Source: Stratiolaelaps scimitus | Lineage: Eukaryota > Arthropoda > Arachnida > Mesostigmata > Laelapidae | Length of the DNA stretch: 64,000 nucleotides | NCBI GenBank assembly: GCA_019614645.1 | Contig: JABWDB010000005.1 | Coordinates: 7,534,001-7,598,000, forward strand | Reading direction: 5' to 3' | Shown: positions 12,973-26,300 of the stretch, in pieces | How positions within the stretch are numbered: position 1 is the stretch's first letter | Layout: each line of letters starts with the position of its first letter | The notes under the pieces: generated by a model | What the model was told of the DNA's origin: nothing | The model's input: only the letters and a program-made list of their open reading frames with translations | Databases searched by the model: none | Translations under genes and position numbers: made by a program

Positions 12973-15391
12973 TGTCACGTGTCATTGGCGGCATTTGTAG
13001 TAGTGTTTGTTGTTGCTGTCGTTGTCGTTACCGTCATCGAAACACCGCCGCCCCGCCTCTTCATCCCCTCCCTCGCCATGTCAGTGTCGTCCAACAGCGG
13101 AAGCAAACACTTGCTTCTGACGTTCCAATGCTGATTGAGCTGATTGTCGAGATCGAGGTGCTGCTGTATCGTCATAACTGTGGCGCCGATGTTGAGCCAC
13201 ACAGCACGACGACCTGCGCGCGGGACAGCTGCGGCGAAAAGCGACGACGACAACAACAACAACAACAGGGGTGGTGGTACAGTAACGACAACAACAGCAG
13301 TAGCAGCAGCAGCAGCAGTAACGTTCGATGACACATAAAAGGTGACCTATTATTCTCACTGCTATCAGTAGCAACGCCACAACTCGCCTTAGCAATAATA
13401 TCATAGAAGAGTTAATCGCAACGCTCGCCTGGGTCTCCCCGATTGCGGAGGGACAGGCGATTGCGGCCCGGCGAGTGTAGTTAGCATGAAATGTTTGCTA
13501 GTTTGAACGCAAATAGTCGCAACAATCTTTAGAATGTATCCAACACACGCAGTGTTACGACTGCAGGTGTTGGACTCTGTCGCGCGCTCGCCGCCGTCAC
13601 CGCCGTCGCGCTTGGCCTTGCTGTCGGAGTTGCAAGGGGGTTCCGGCGTAGCCAGCGGTGACGTCAGGGGCCAGCACAAGGGCAAGGACGTTGGCGATAG
13701 TTGGTGCACAGCCGGGACACGTGCTAGCTCGCGCATAGGAGAGGGGAGCCCGAAATGTGTACATACATCGAATAGTAGTCGATGTCCTTCTTCCAGCGGC
13801 GGCGGTGACGGAGGCACCGGCAGCGTTTCCGCTGTCGCCGTCGGCGAACCTGCGGCGAGCCGTGGTGTCCTGGGTGCAACGCGTGACTCGTCTTGATACG
13901 AGACGCTCAGCATTCACAGCATTAAGAGCGACAACGGCAATCAGCAGCCGGCGACAATATTAACTCCCAGCCGCGATTCAATGGAAGCTCCGACGACACC
14001 AGCAGCAATAACTGCCCTGCGGGCCAGGCAGCAGGAATCGTAGCGTTCTCTCGTTAACAACGGCAGCGGCGGCAGCAGTGCGCCGACATAAAGAGGGGGC
14101 TTCGCGTCCACACACAAAGTGGAGCAGGGACAGCAACAGATTACCTCGAATTATCCCGCGTCGGGTTGCTGACACACTCATTGCTTACCGCGTTTACTTG
14201 ACGGACGGACGGACTGGCTGACTGACTAACATGATTACTCACGCCGCCGCTTGTCTCGTCAGCTTAGTGGCGGCCCCATGCCCTGTTGTTGCTTGCTAGT
14301 TCGCCAACGCGGAGGCCACAGTGGCCGCCGGGCTCATCTCAAGACGCTGGTGGCGGCGCCAGCAGCAGCAGCAGCCGCCGCCAGGGTGACTACGCACTTC
14401 ATCCAATAGGAGCAATCTAGTATTCGTACCGCTGTTGCTGATGTTGCTGTTGCTGCTGCTGCTTCTGTTGCTGGCGCACGCAGACTACGCAGACAGACGG
14501 AAACATCGAAGCGGCCGGGTTAGCCGCCACGGCAGTGGGGCATTGGTCACTGCCAGCGATGGCGGCCAAAATGTACACCACTAGGGCAACACACATCGAT
14601 CTGTACCTCGCGCTCTCTCTCTCTATCCCGCTCTTTCTTCTCCCTACAGAGCGAGTGTAAGCGAGGAGCGTAGAGCAGGAGGTAGACACAGAATCAGCAA
14701 CAATAACTTTGCATTGAGCGAGGCAGATGCTTGTTCTAACACTGGTAGCAAGTCTAGTTGCTGGCTGCACAGCCGCCGACCACTCATCAACGAGCAGCAC
14801 AGCAACAATATTAAGAATCACAACAACAACACCACCACCAGCAGCAGCGGCGCCACAAGAACTGGTACCAGCTACTTCTACTGGTACAAGCGTAGCAAGC
14901 CAAACTAGGCAAGTGCTAGGAGGCAGGCCCCTGTCGATATATTAGCAGCCTGTTAAATCGCCAGCGAGCCCGCCCGCTAACGCAGAGAGCATCACATGTC
15001 GAACGAATGAATGCAAGGCAGACAGAGCCTCACAGCACGCAGTGCTGTTTAGCCACGGCACCAACTGCTGCCGCTGCGTACACCACTGAGCAATATGAGA
15101 GCCAACAAAGAGAGAGTGGTGATGCGGTGATGGCATCCATTGAATCGATCTATTGATTTACTGATGCCTGCTGCGGGAACCATCATAGTGTGTTTGTTCT
15201 GATGTTGACTAATGAAACTGGCTAGAGCGCGGGTGTCGGTGCGCGAGCTCGAAAGCGGACGAAATTGAGAGAGAAGCAATAGACGTCCGTCATATTTTTC
15301 GCGAAAAACAAAACTACCTGATCGACTGATCGCTAGATGGCAATACGAGCAGCGCGATGATCAATGTCGTTCGTGTGAAATCTTGGCAATC

Positions 15392-15412
15392 GCTGCTGCT
15401 GCTGCTGCTGCT
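15392..15412. repeat. (GCT)n triplet repeat
   Basis: Seven GCT units inside the triplet-rich region. Confidence 0.9.
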
Positions 15413-16242
15413 ACTGCTGTCGTAACCAGAAACGCGCGCAAAAACAGGCGGGCCACAGAGAAACCGGTCAATAAACGCTAATGAGCCAGTGGATCTATGA
15501 ATATTGCGGCGGTGAGGGCAGTCGAACTGACTAGTTCATACCGTTGCAATCGCTCGGTGGGGGAGATATCGGGGACGACAACGAAAAGCAGCAACACAAA
15601 TGTCAAACTGCACGACACAAAGCGTAACTAACACTCAGTAATCAGCTGCTACCGCTGGATCCGGCGCTGCTGGTAGGTACTCCTGGCAAACAAAAACAAG
15701 ACGTGACACGCGGTTACGTCGGGAGCATTCTGCATAATACTTGCAATACACAAAGACAAGCCCAAGAGCAGTAATAACAACAACAACGACAACACGTTCA
15801 TCGAGGTCGCGAAAACAGTAGCGGCAGCCGCCGTAGCTGCACCTCACCTCGAGACACAAGGCCAGAGCAGAGAAGGTCGATCGCGGATGCATGCGTACGC
15901 AAGCGCCGCCAATACAGATATAAATATCCGCTGTTGCTGCCTTGAGAAACGAACGCCACTATCGGCGGCCGCTAGCGACGTCAACAAATAGTTGATCGAT
16001 TAGACAGCAGAAGCAACAACGGCAACAACGGCCACAGCAAACTAGTATACGTATGCCAGCCCGCGCTGTGCACGGCGACGGCATCGATGACTACGGCTCA
16101 TCCCTACGACGGTTAGGGCAACGTTGCAACAGCGCTAGCTAGCAATGACAATGACTACCATCATAACTGGTACATGGTGTAACTATAGACAATCATCCGG
16201 CGGAGAAAGTCGCCTCCGCCGCCGCCGGCGAATACAGACGTG

Positions 16243-16243
16243 C

Positions 16244-16275
<32 letters not shown>

Positions 16276-16329
16276 CGGATCAGCAGACACGCATACACAT
16301 ATTATGTATATATATATATATATATATAT
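16243..16329. repeat. (GA)n and (AT)n compound microsatellite
   Basis: GA tract at 16243-16270, then a 35-base unique spacer, then AT tract at 16306-16329. Confidence 0.9.
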
Positions 16330-19300
16330 GACGAATACGGACGGACCCAGTAAGTAAAGAGTAAAGAGGACTTGTCAGCTGTATTACATTTGGGTAGGTA
16401 CGTTTGTACGCTGGTACTCCGCAATAAAAGAGAGCTCGCTCAGTCACAAGGTAGTAACGAGAATCACCAGTAGGAATAACGTTGGGCAGACAGATGAGCT
16501 ATATATAATAATATACACGGACACTCGGTCTCTGTGTTAACGTCGATTTGCTAACGTGTCATCGCTCTGTCCGTACTCTCAGCGCTTTCCTTGACCCATC
16601 GTCGGCTGATGACGCCAGTCGGTAGGTTGCTCGTCGTTCCATCAGAATTAGTCGTTCAGCAGCACCCATCCAGCAGCACCCCCCGGGTAGCAACGGACCC
16701 GTTACACAGTAGTGGAGATGGCGACGTTGGCTACACAAATACCGCAACCATGGCCAGCAGCAACAGCAGCATCACAGCCATCGATCGTTTACTCATACAG
16801 CGAGCTGCTCTTCACCTTCAGAGCGGTAGATAGAGAGGTAGATAAATGGTGGATCGTTCACCACACCACAATAATATATTGTCGTTCATTAGGACGGGAA
16901 CCAATGCACGGCGAGTGAGTGAAGGCTATGGACACTACGGGAATCGGAGTCCGCAACCGCTAATGAATGGGCTGCAGCCACGAGACAAAGAAAGACCGAG
17001 GGGCATCGCTGGTGGCGCGAGCTCTCATCGTCTTCGGACAACAAAAATGAACAATAGGATGACCTCTTGATGCTGCCTCGGGTTAGGCGGCTGTTGTTAA
17101 TACTGTTTCTTACACGTATGCTGCTGGTGCTGAAGATCATTCGTCTGGTCACCAGTACTGGCTGACAGTAACAGAAATTAACAACGTCAACATCTGCGAT
17201 CGTGCTGTGTTCTGCGATTGCAGCGGGATCAGGTGAATAAGGTCGATAGGACATCGATGCCTCTGCGGTTATGTGCTCGCTATTTGTAGTCGGAATTCGT
17301 CGGAGTATTTTCGCTGGCAGGCTGCTTTGTTTGAACACAGCAATAGCAGCTGCAGCAAGGGGTCGTTGCTTGCTCGCATATTGAATTGTCTATATGACTA
17401 CCAGCGCATCTCGTGAGCTCACAGTTGTTCCCTGTTTTGCACTCAACACAAACGGCACAAAAACACACACACACACTGTAGACCGACTGTTCGCACCTCA
17501 CCGATATAAATCTGTAGGTCGTCGTATCGGGTATATATATATATATATCTAACTATATACAACATATATGTACATATCGTTTGTGTGATGTTGTTCTTGC
17601 AATATCGACATGTTCTTCGTTGTCGTGTCGTAACTTACACACACCATTCACTGTGACCAACCGCTCCAATGAATTACTGTCCTGGCTCATACATCATATG
17701 AGCACACTGTGATGAGCACACTATGACCCGCCCCACGTTGATGTTAAGTTACTATTGACGACTACCTGCTAGCAGGCAACATTCCCCATATCAACGTGTG
17801 GAGACCCACTGAGACCGCGCACTCTGCTGTTCGGCTGTAGCACACTGGTGCCCACGTTTCGTGGCGGTGAGCACACATCCATGAATCCGCCAACGCTGTT
17901 GTACAATACAATATGCTCTTCCCGCTCCTCGGGTCCTCCCTGCTCGAACTAGCTAACTATACTAGGAGCTAGCACGGAACTCCATCATCAGGCGACATAC
18001 CTCAGTTGTCCTACCCACGACACGACAGCGCGCACTTCGCGACGGCGGACTCCTGGTAAGGCACCGACGTCTCTGGCGGCCACAACCGGGGCGAGTCACG
18101 GCCAGCGGCAGAACAACAACCACCGCCTGTCTCGCACAGGACAGTTTTGCCACCTCGCGCGCGAGACCTTGCACGAGACCAAAGCACACTAACACGAGCA
18201 CACACCCAGCCACCGTACAGCGAGAGAGATCGACACACCATCAGTTTCACGCAACCGGCCCTCCTCTGCCAGCTTGGTCTACGGCCGGGGTGTCACTGCT
18301 GCAGCTGGCACCACCCTACGCGCGCGGCCGTTCGATTCAACCGTCGACCCGTTCAGCAACGACTGCTGACGCCTGCCCATTCGGCCGTCGGCAATACCGT
18401 CCTCACTTTGCGGCACTCTCGTGCGATCTGTGCCGCGCCGTATGACCGAGCTTGTGCCTGCCTTCTGACTGACGACTGTCTCGATTCCGCTGCATGGCGC
18501 TGTGTGAGCGAGCGAGCGAGCACAAACGAGTATGTCTGGCGGCCAGGCGGGCTCTGTTGTTGTTGCCCGTCAGGCAGCCGCGGCGGCGGTGGCGGCGGCG
18601 GCGGCAGTAGACTTGTACATATCTGTGTCTAGGTGTGTGTCAGCCCGCCAGTCTGTTTCTGTGAGTAGTTTCGTCTCTATTCTCTATGGCACCGATGCTG
18701 TCGGCGGTCAACTGGTTGAACCGAGGGCAGCTGCAGCGGCTCGCAGATCATCACTGGCCGCGCTCTGCTACAACGAAACGGACGACGATGGACGAGAGGA
18801 GTCCAGCGGTGCCCCGCTGTTGTTGTTGTTGGCTGGCCACCGCTGCTGCGCTATGGTAGCGGTCGATCGGTTGTCCGGTCGCCCTCGATGCAACCTACCG
18901 TTCCTCTGTGACGTTTGTGTGGATGTGTGCTCATGCTGATTGTGATGATCTCTAGGCCGCCGCCGCTGCCGCCGCCGCCGCCGTAGAGTAGCTGATACCA
19001 ATACACCGATGCGGTTGGCTGCGCGACGAGGGTCGCGACCGCCAGCGATGCTGTGGTTGTGCTCGGTTCGGCTCCGAGATCGTGTTGATCCTGGTGCTCA
19101 CACGACGGTTGGAACTCGTGCGGCACTGGTCCGCTCGGTCAGTCAGTCACCTCCGAGTAGAAACAATGAACGAGGTACAGACAGCCAACCTGGGTACGGA
19201 CGACGATAAAACCGATACATACTGCCACTAGTCCAGTGCCACTGCGTGGAACTGCGCGGTGCGCGAGTTCCACAGGCGGCGGAAAACTTGAAATCGCGAT

Positions 19301-19700
19301 GCACGTGACGTCTACAGTCAAAACACACGAAATGAAACGGGGCGAACGGACACAGCTGTGTCGACAACAGCAGCGGCGTTCAGCGGCCGGATATAGGTTA
19401 CAAGATTATATAATAGATTGACAACGGCCGATGGTAGCGAAAGCCGTCAACAATGAACTAATGCTGTTAGCCTTACGGCAAGTTGACATACAACCTGCCG
19501 GAAGGCATCCACCACTCACTGAAGCCAGCCACGGCAGTATGTGAACTGTCGTAGTGAACAACTGCCAAGAATCTGAATATCTGATACGAAAATTGTTGGG
19601 AACACTTCAGTCCCAAACGAAAATCACGCCGGGATAGTTCTGCTGACGCGTTGAAGCGAGGATTATCTCGTGCCACGGCAATTGTTAGTGCCTGTTATTG

Positions 19701-21317
19701 TTCGAGGCCTGGTAATAACGGCGATAAGCCATTGGGGATCGGGCAGGCCCATGTAATAGATAGATATCAGTGCGAGTACCGACACTAATCGTACATGCAG
19801 TATAGCACAAATCGAACGGCGAGCAAAATTTATTATTTTGTGATAATTGTTACTGTACTTTGTGATAATTTAGGTAGACAGCATGACCTGGATGTTTTCC
19901 AATAAACAATTATCAAGAAAGTAATTCTTAAGGCGAAAAAGAAGCTAAGTAACGTATACTAAGTAACAAAGTACCTACGAGATTATATCGATTATGCCGA
20001 AACGACTATGTAAAGGGCGTAAATACTCGCTATAAGCGTCATAACGTCGATCAAGTCAGATAACGAGTGGTTTCAGGTACTCGATGAACAATGTACTTTT
20101 GGCACCGTCTTGTCGTGCTTGTTTGTTAACTAACTTACGAATTGTGCTTTCAAATCAACTTAATCCTCAACGGGAAGGGCCGAGAGGCCTCTGGAACCAA
20201 GCCCGATTAAGATCGCTACTAATCGAGACACGATATCGGTGGCACGCGACAATCCGTGTATAAGCTTTCATATTGCACATTTTTCTTCAGATGTGTGTCC
20301 ATTCCACAGAAAGATTCTTTACGTTGGACACGATCAATATAACAGCAAACAAGGGCAAACTAAGCAGAGCGGTTTCGCAGGGTCACCAACACGAAACAAT
20401 TTCGACTGGACCAGTTCATAAATTGGAGGGACCACTCAACACTCACCAGCTGGAAAGCGGCTCTGTATCGAAAGCGGGTATGCTGGGTAGGTGGAGGCTT
20501 TGGACGTGTTGCTCCAATGTCATTGTCGTTGTTCCGCGAAATAGCCAGCTGTGATGCGTAATTGATCGCTTTAGGGATTCGTGCACAGCATAGCGTGTCC
20601 GGAGGCTGGAAACGTCTGCAGTGCTCATACTATATGGGTCTAGCTGGGTGTATATATATATATAAAGAGAATATCACCCCTCTGTTAGTATTGTGATGTC
20701 GCTAGTTAGTAGTGTTGTTGTTGTTCAACACACACGTCTGCAGCGCGTCCATGAAACGTCTCTCGAGGTTAGCCGCTGTGAATGAATGATGCCTACCAAC
20801 ATTGTGACATCAATAAGCGTGGTCAATCAAATGGCACCACAGGGACCGTTGCAAGTACTTTCTAATGCATTATTGTTGTTATTGTTGTCTGTTGTAGACA
20901 ATTTCTCGAATTGTAATATGTAACGTAACTGTAAGCCGTTGCGCCATCTTAGCTAAAATGTAAATGCAGATACACGCACTTTGTGCACGCGTTCTAGCGC
21001 ACTAAGCGTATGTGGGACAGCCAAGTGCCGCCCCAGTACACAACAAGTTGCAAAAATATAGTGGCCCCCGAGAGAGAGAGAGAGAGAGAGAGACACACAA
21101 GGCCAGCCGATCCCGGGAGACGGGGTGACCCAACAATAACGATATTTAGAAATAGTAATCAGAAGAAATCGTTGCGTCTGTGAAAGCGGACGCAACGAAT
21201 TCAAAGTGATCACTGCCAGCCCTGCTACTCGAAGGGGAGCGGCTGTGCTACAAACTTAATGTTCCTGGTAGACTCTCAGTGAACATTTTACGGTACTGCT
21301 CTCAGCATTGCTTCGTA
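19701..21317. other. Non-coding stretch
   Basis: AT-rich, short frames only. Contains a (GA)n tract near 21070-21093 and a (TA)n tract near 20652-20664. No gene seen. Confidence 0.6.
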
Positions 21318-22090
21318 ATTCAATTCAATTCAAATCAGGGTTTATTGTCGGAACTGCAATTTCATAATGCTTAAGTTCTCGAAAATGAAGAGAAATGATA
21401 AAATTATATGTTGTACGCAGTATAATAAAAGTCGTACAAAAAGTTAAATGAGCTACGCAGTGTGCAAAATCGGAGTATTGAAGTTACCCAATATATTATA
21501 GATTATTAGAGGTACATCACCACCCGAACATTACACAGAATATTTAATTGTGCACAAAAAAAAATACATTAAAATCTACATTTCTAAATCTACATTTTTT
21601 ATACACAAATAGTTCAATTTTTAGCAGCCTTCTTCAATTCGCACTTCGGGAACTCCTTTGTTGAGGCCAGAGGTCGAATCTCGCGGGGAGGCGAACCCCA
21701 GATGACCGGGAGGCGATAAGCTAGGACATGGTGGCTAGACCCTTTAATAGTAAATGGCCTTAGAAATTCCGTCTTTCGTCGAATCTTGAGCCTTTCAATT
21801 GGACTGATGGCAAAGGAGATGTCATTCGGTATTTTCCCCCAAGTATCTTGAATAAAAGGAGAGCAGTCTGGATCGTGCAGGGCTCCTCGATTCAAGGGAG
21901 GTCAGGGTTCCCTGGGACATCCGCGACGGAGTCCCTGCCGACCAAGAATAGCTCTACGGCCACCATTCTGAATGACATCGCCCCTGCGAAGAGCTCCTCT
22001 GGCACCTCTGCCCCAAATTGTTATACCATAGCATAGTAACGAGACGACTAGCATTTTATATAGCATAAGTGGGGACCGAATCCGTACACC
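21318..22090 (-). mobile_element. 3' end of a non-LTR retrotransposon (LINE), degenerate
   Basis: Minus-strand frames, shifted several times, read LYKMLVVSLLCYGITIWG and a downstream QNGGRRAILGR, matching the conserved block after the reverse-transcriptase thumb of many LINEs (LYKSLVxPxLxYGIxxWG). Further on is DTWGKIPNDI, typical of the extreme C-terminus. The copy ends on the minus strand with AATAAA followed by three TTGAA units near 21318-21345, the short tandem tail usual for such elements. Reading-frame breaks show it is dead. Confidence 0.7.
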
Positions 22091-22816
22091 TTCGTGTCTC
22101 CTCCGGTTGTAAAGCGCACGCAAATTTACCACGCCACCGTTGTAACGACGATGCTCCAACAGTATATATATATATATACATATATACTGTTTGACCATAG
22201 CTCCGGCCGAAAGTGGTGCGTTTCATAATATTGTATAATAGGTTAGTTGATCGCTTTATAGGTTCTACCTGCTAACGAAACGGCCGATCCATGAAACGGA
22301 TCTCGAATCCTGACTTAATCCGACACGTAATGCATCCGGGATGTCGCTCTCAAAACATGTATCATCTCGAAACAATCCATGGTGTTCCGTTTGTGTCATA
22401 TAACTTATAACATGATTAGGAGACGAATTCGTTGGTATTCATTCATACCTTCGTTCCACACTGGTCGATATGCCCAGCCAGTGTTAAGCATGGCCTCTCT
22501 GCCTTTAGGTGTTGACACTCGCCGAAGCAGAAGGCGTTCGTGTCTTGAACATTCACCGATTCAGTTTGTACCGGAATGACGTCGTGCGCATCATTGCGAA
22601 CCTCAGCGGTAAGTCAGTCCGCTTGCGCAAGTCAGAACGCCCACCCAACTCACACACAACGGACATCTTCTAGTTCGACGTTCCCAATACGGTCGTTTCG
22701 AGTGGTTCTCACAGCTGCCGAACACCGTCTTCATCTATAGAACAACAACGATTGGCAAGAAACCAAGGTGTCGTTGAATAAACGCAACTAAATGTATTCG
22801 TTCGATTTCGTATACA

Positions 22817-22840
22817 GCTGCTGCTGCTGCTGCTGCTGCT
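22817..22840. repeat. (CTG)n triplet repeat
   Basis: Eight CTG units in non-coding sequence just downstream of the ECSIT 3' end. Confidence 0.95.
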
Positions 22841-23010
22841 TTTGTGCAACGCAACGATAAAGAGTCGGCAAACTTCAACTGGTTCAACCGGCAAACTTCA
22901 ACCCTATTCCATACGGGATCGAATCAGGTTACCCTGTTAGTCGCACAGAAGCAAAAAAATGACGCATGACATAGATTAAATTATATTGAATACTAAATAC
23001 GATCAACCAC

Positions 23011-23016
23011 TTTATT
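23011..23016 (-). terminator. Polyadenylation signal of ECSIT
   Basis: AATAAA on the minus strand (TTTATT on plus), about 370 bases after the ECSIT stop codon. No better signal lies between. The stretch between stop and signal is taken as 3' UTR. Confidence 0.6.
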
Positions 23017-23382
23017 CAAGGCCTATTCACTCGTGCATGCACATAAGGCAACTACAATCCAGCCGAAAACTTGTCGAGAAAATTTGGCTGGGCTTTGCAC
23101 AGTTTTCCTTCACACTGGACAATACACCGCTGCCACTGTGGCGCTGATTTAATTTCGTCGCTCCGATATCGAGTCCTTGGAAAATACGACTGCTTTGTTT
23201 TGTTTGATCACAGGGACTAACCACGTGGTCACATGGCGAGAACACTCACTCGTGAATACGGGCGTATTTTACATTGGCTATCATAGTAAAAGTAGTTCAT
23301 TCGATTTTCTCGATCAAACAACAGCTGGTAGTTACAACTTGCTATGAGCGAAAGATTGCTTCAACATACGACACTTCTAGCA

Positions 23383-26300
23383 TTAGGTTTTCGTGCCACT
23401 GTCAGCACTGCTTCTACTACTATCTCCGCCATCTGATTGTTGCGCCGCATTTGGTGATTCAAATTCATCCCACAGGTCCGCCTCGGTATCTTCGACCCGA
23501 CTCTCGGTTCCGCACTCCTTTTCGAAGCCTCGTTCGTTGGCGGAACCCTTCCCGACGGTGGTTAGGGCATTTGTGGGTGCGAGGAGCTTGAAAACTACCG
23601 GAAGTCTCTCCAGGCAAGGATTGGTCGTTTGAAGCAGCCGCAGCCACGATAGCAACGAATCTCTGAAATGCAGAGATGGTCCATTTTATTATTAGTATTG
23701 CTGCCATATTAAATTATTATTACTATTATTATTATTATTCTTATTGTGCTTCGAAGGAAATATTATTTCAAAATTACACCGAAAACACCTGTCCAAAGTC
23801 TGCTTTGCGTTCGAGATTTGCAATCCAATCGCTTTCAATCCCACCCGAATGCACAACGAACTGTCTGCTGCTGCGTACGAGACCGACCTGGATGAGGTTC
23901 CTGTCGAGCAGATGGCGAATATGGTCGAGTCTGCCTGCTCGTGAACGGAGGGAAGCAGTGTAAGATCTTGTGATGGCTCAGGTTTCTCACCGAAGAATGT
24001 CAGTCTTAACTTCGACACGTCTGAATCAGACGAAGAACAAGAAAGGTACAGATGTGCTCAGAGAACGATTGCGAACGCCATGTATCTATAATCTAGAATG
24101 GTCGAGGCGGTTTGCAATCTCTATTATTATTGTATAGTCAAAGATGCATCCCCTGCTAGATACGCGAAATTATGTTAGCTGCTATTGCTATTATGTAGCT
24201 GTCGTATCAGCCTAGCACGTTCCACCTTCCATATCTTTGGGGATTAAAGCCGTCTGCATGCTGGCTTCGACAACTAAGTCTCTGACTGGAGATATCTGGG
24301 TAGGACCAGAGGTTCGAGCACCGTAAGGCGAGATATATTTTGCTGTAATTCAATAAACAGGTTTATATTTTACAACAAGAAGGGGGTGGGGGTTTAGAAA
24401 AAAACTAATTGCAGGAGCTGGCTGCACGTTGCGTGTGGCCAACCGACACACACACACGTAGCCTCTGCCGGCAACTTACCATCGGTATTAATTCGTATTT
24501 CCGGTTTTTCCCGTGGCTCGCCGAGGAGACAGAAGTAGCTTATAAGTGAATTTCTCAACCAAACTCTACTTGGGCCCTCTATCCGCAGAGGGATCGCTCC
24601 AGTCTCTTCGGTAAGGAGTTTTCGTTGCTGCCGACGGAAGCCGTAATGGTTTATTTCTCTAGCTTATATTATATAATAGTGTTTGCTAGCAATTTTGCTT
24701 GTTAGGTTGATTGATTGATTGATTGGAAGACACATATAAAATGTTTATATATCGAAAAAAATTACCAAGAATTGAGGAACAACATTATGCCGGGGATAGG
24801 TAACTCGTCAATCGACTCGATTCATTGCAGCCTGTTTTCGAATATACACAGAATTCCATTACAGAAACCGAGACGGATCTACTAGAGGGGCTATATCGTC
24901 CATCGTATCTCATAATAATACCAAACAGTGTGAGCCAGAAGAGGTTAGAATTGTTATTGCTTTTTTTCGGAGGTAGAAACCTTTCCGCTGTGACACACTC
25001 GTGTCGGGGGCCAATTTCAGATTTGATTTGAGCTTACTTCGATCTGAGGTGTGTATTTCAGCATTAACTAACCCTATTCCAATGTCTCTCTTGCACCACA
25101 ATGTATGTTTCTGTCACGAACAAACCTTGGGACTTTGCCCGGAGATTATCCAGGTTTTATCGATTGAGTCAGGCACACTATCGGCATGGAGATCCACGAC
25201 CTCCGTCTCGAGGTCAACGCCGGTTATGCGCTCAATGGCAAGACGAGCCAACAGCCGAGGATCAGACGGCACTGGCTTTGGCAATGGATACGGTGATGCG
25301 TTTTTGAATTTCGGCATCCAGTACATCATTCGGCAAAGTTTTTTGAACACCTACCAAAAGTGAAAAATCTTAGCGCAGTCAGTTCAGGCATACATACAGC
25401 GCAATGGTCTAGCCAGGCGGTAGGCGTTCATCAGTTGTGTTGTTTTCTGAAGCAAATTATATTCACACATCGCCAACACAGATACACATCACTATTTCCT
25501 ATAATTAGTGTGACATTAACAAATAGCGTTACATTTGACAATCTCTCAACATCGATCAGCACTGCTTCAACATTATAATATATATATATATATTATATCA
25601 TCATTGCTATAACAATGGAGTAGCAATGACCAATTCAAAACAACAAGGTTGTATTCACTTCGTAACCCCAAAAAACAAAAATGAACAAATCTCGACGGCA
25701 AAGCTTACATTTGACTCTGAGCCAAACGTCTTCAAAACTAATTGTCTCATTTCACGGTCAGCATGAACACCTCCCACTTCCATTTTCTCAAGGATCTGAA
25801 ACAAAGAAAAAGGCATCACGGATATCCTAATGAAACAATGGTTCACAGTTTAATAATCCTGATAATACAGAAACGGCAGCCGCAACTTCGCTGTTAATGG
25901 GGTCGGTCGTGCTATATTTCTGCTCTATTCCTTTAGCGGTTTTCATAACAATTGTGCATTGTGGTGTTTCGCTTCTCAAAAGAAACCCGTGATGAGCCAA
26001 GGGGCTCATACGCCCCTTCGTATTCCCTTATCTAGCTGCTACGTACCTGCACTTTATCTTTTTGTTTTTTTTACTGGCCGCTACCCCAACCACTAATGCT
26101 CACCATTAAGAACATCATTATTTGTTCAATGTCGAGCGCTCGCTGCGGGAGTAACGAATCCACCTAGGCAAGGTATTCTATTTTGCTGTTGCGGCTTGCC
26201 GTGTTCATCTATAGCCAGCCAACGACACACTGTCCTCGTAATTTGTAATTAATAAATGCGAAATTCTAAAATTAAAGCTATTATCGGCACAAACGAATAG

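Larger units (their letters stand above)
11161..19700. other. GC-richer, triplet-repeat-dense region, possibly regulatory or 5' UTR/intron
   Basis: CAG/CTG, CAA/TTG, GCC/GGC and CGA runs recur every few hundred bases (for example 12944-12972, 13249-13320, 14340-14470, 15392-15412, 18577-18608, 18957-18985), giving many chance frames with homopolymeric Ala, Gln, Gly or Ser. None shows a recognisable domain. One splice-bounded frame (acceptor tgtattacag at about 11533, stop at 11697) encodes an Ala-rich tail and might be a terminal exon. The composition resembles 5' regions of large developmental regulators in arthropods. Confidence 0.4.

Noticed and set aside
12415..13134. 239-codon plus-strand ORF
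   Set aside because: Composition is driven by triplet repeats (poly-Arg, Val-rich), there is no domain, and several frames are open at once in this GC-rich stretch.
13401..13913. 170-codon minus-strand ORF
   Set aside because: Overlaps other long frames on both strands in GC-rich sequence; no motif or splice support.
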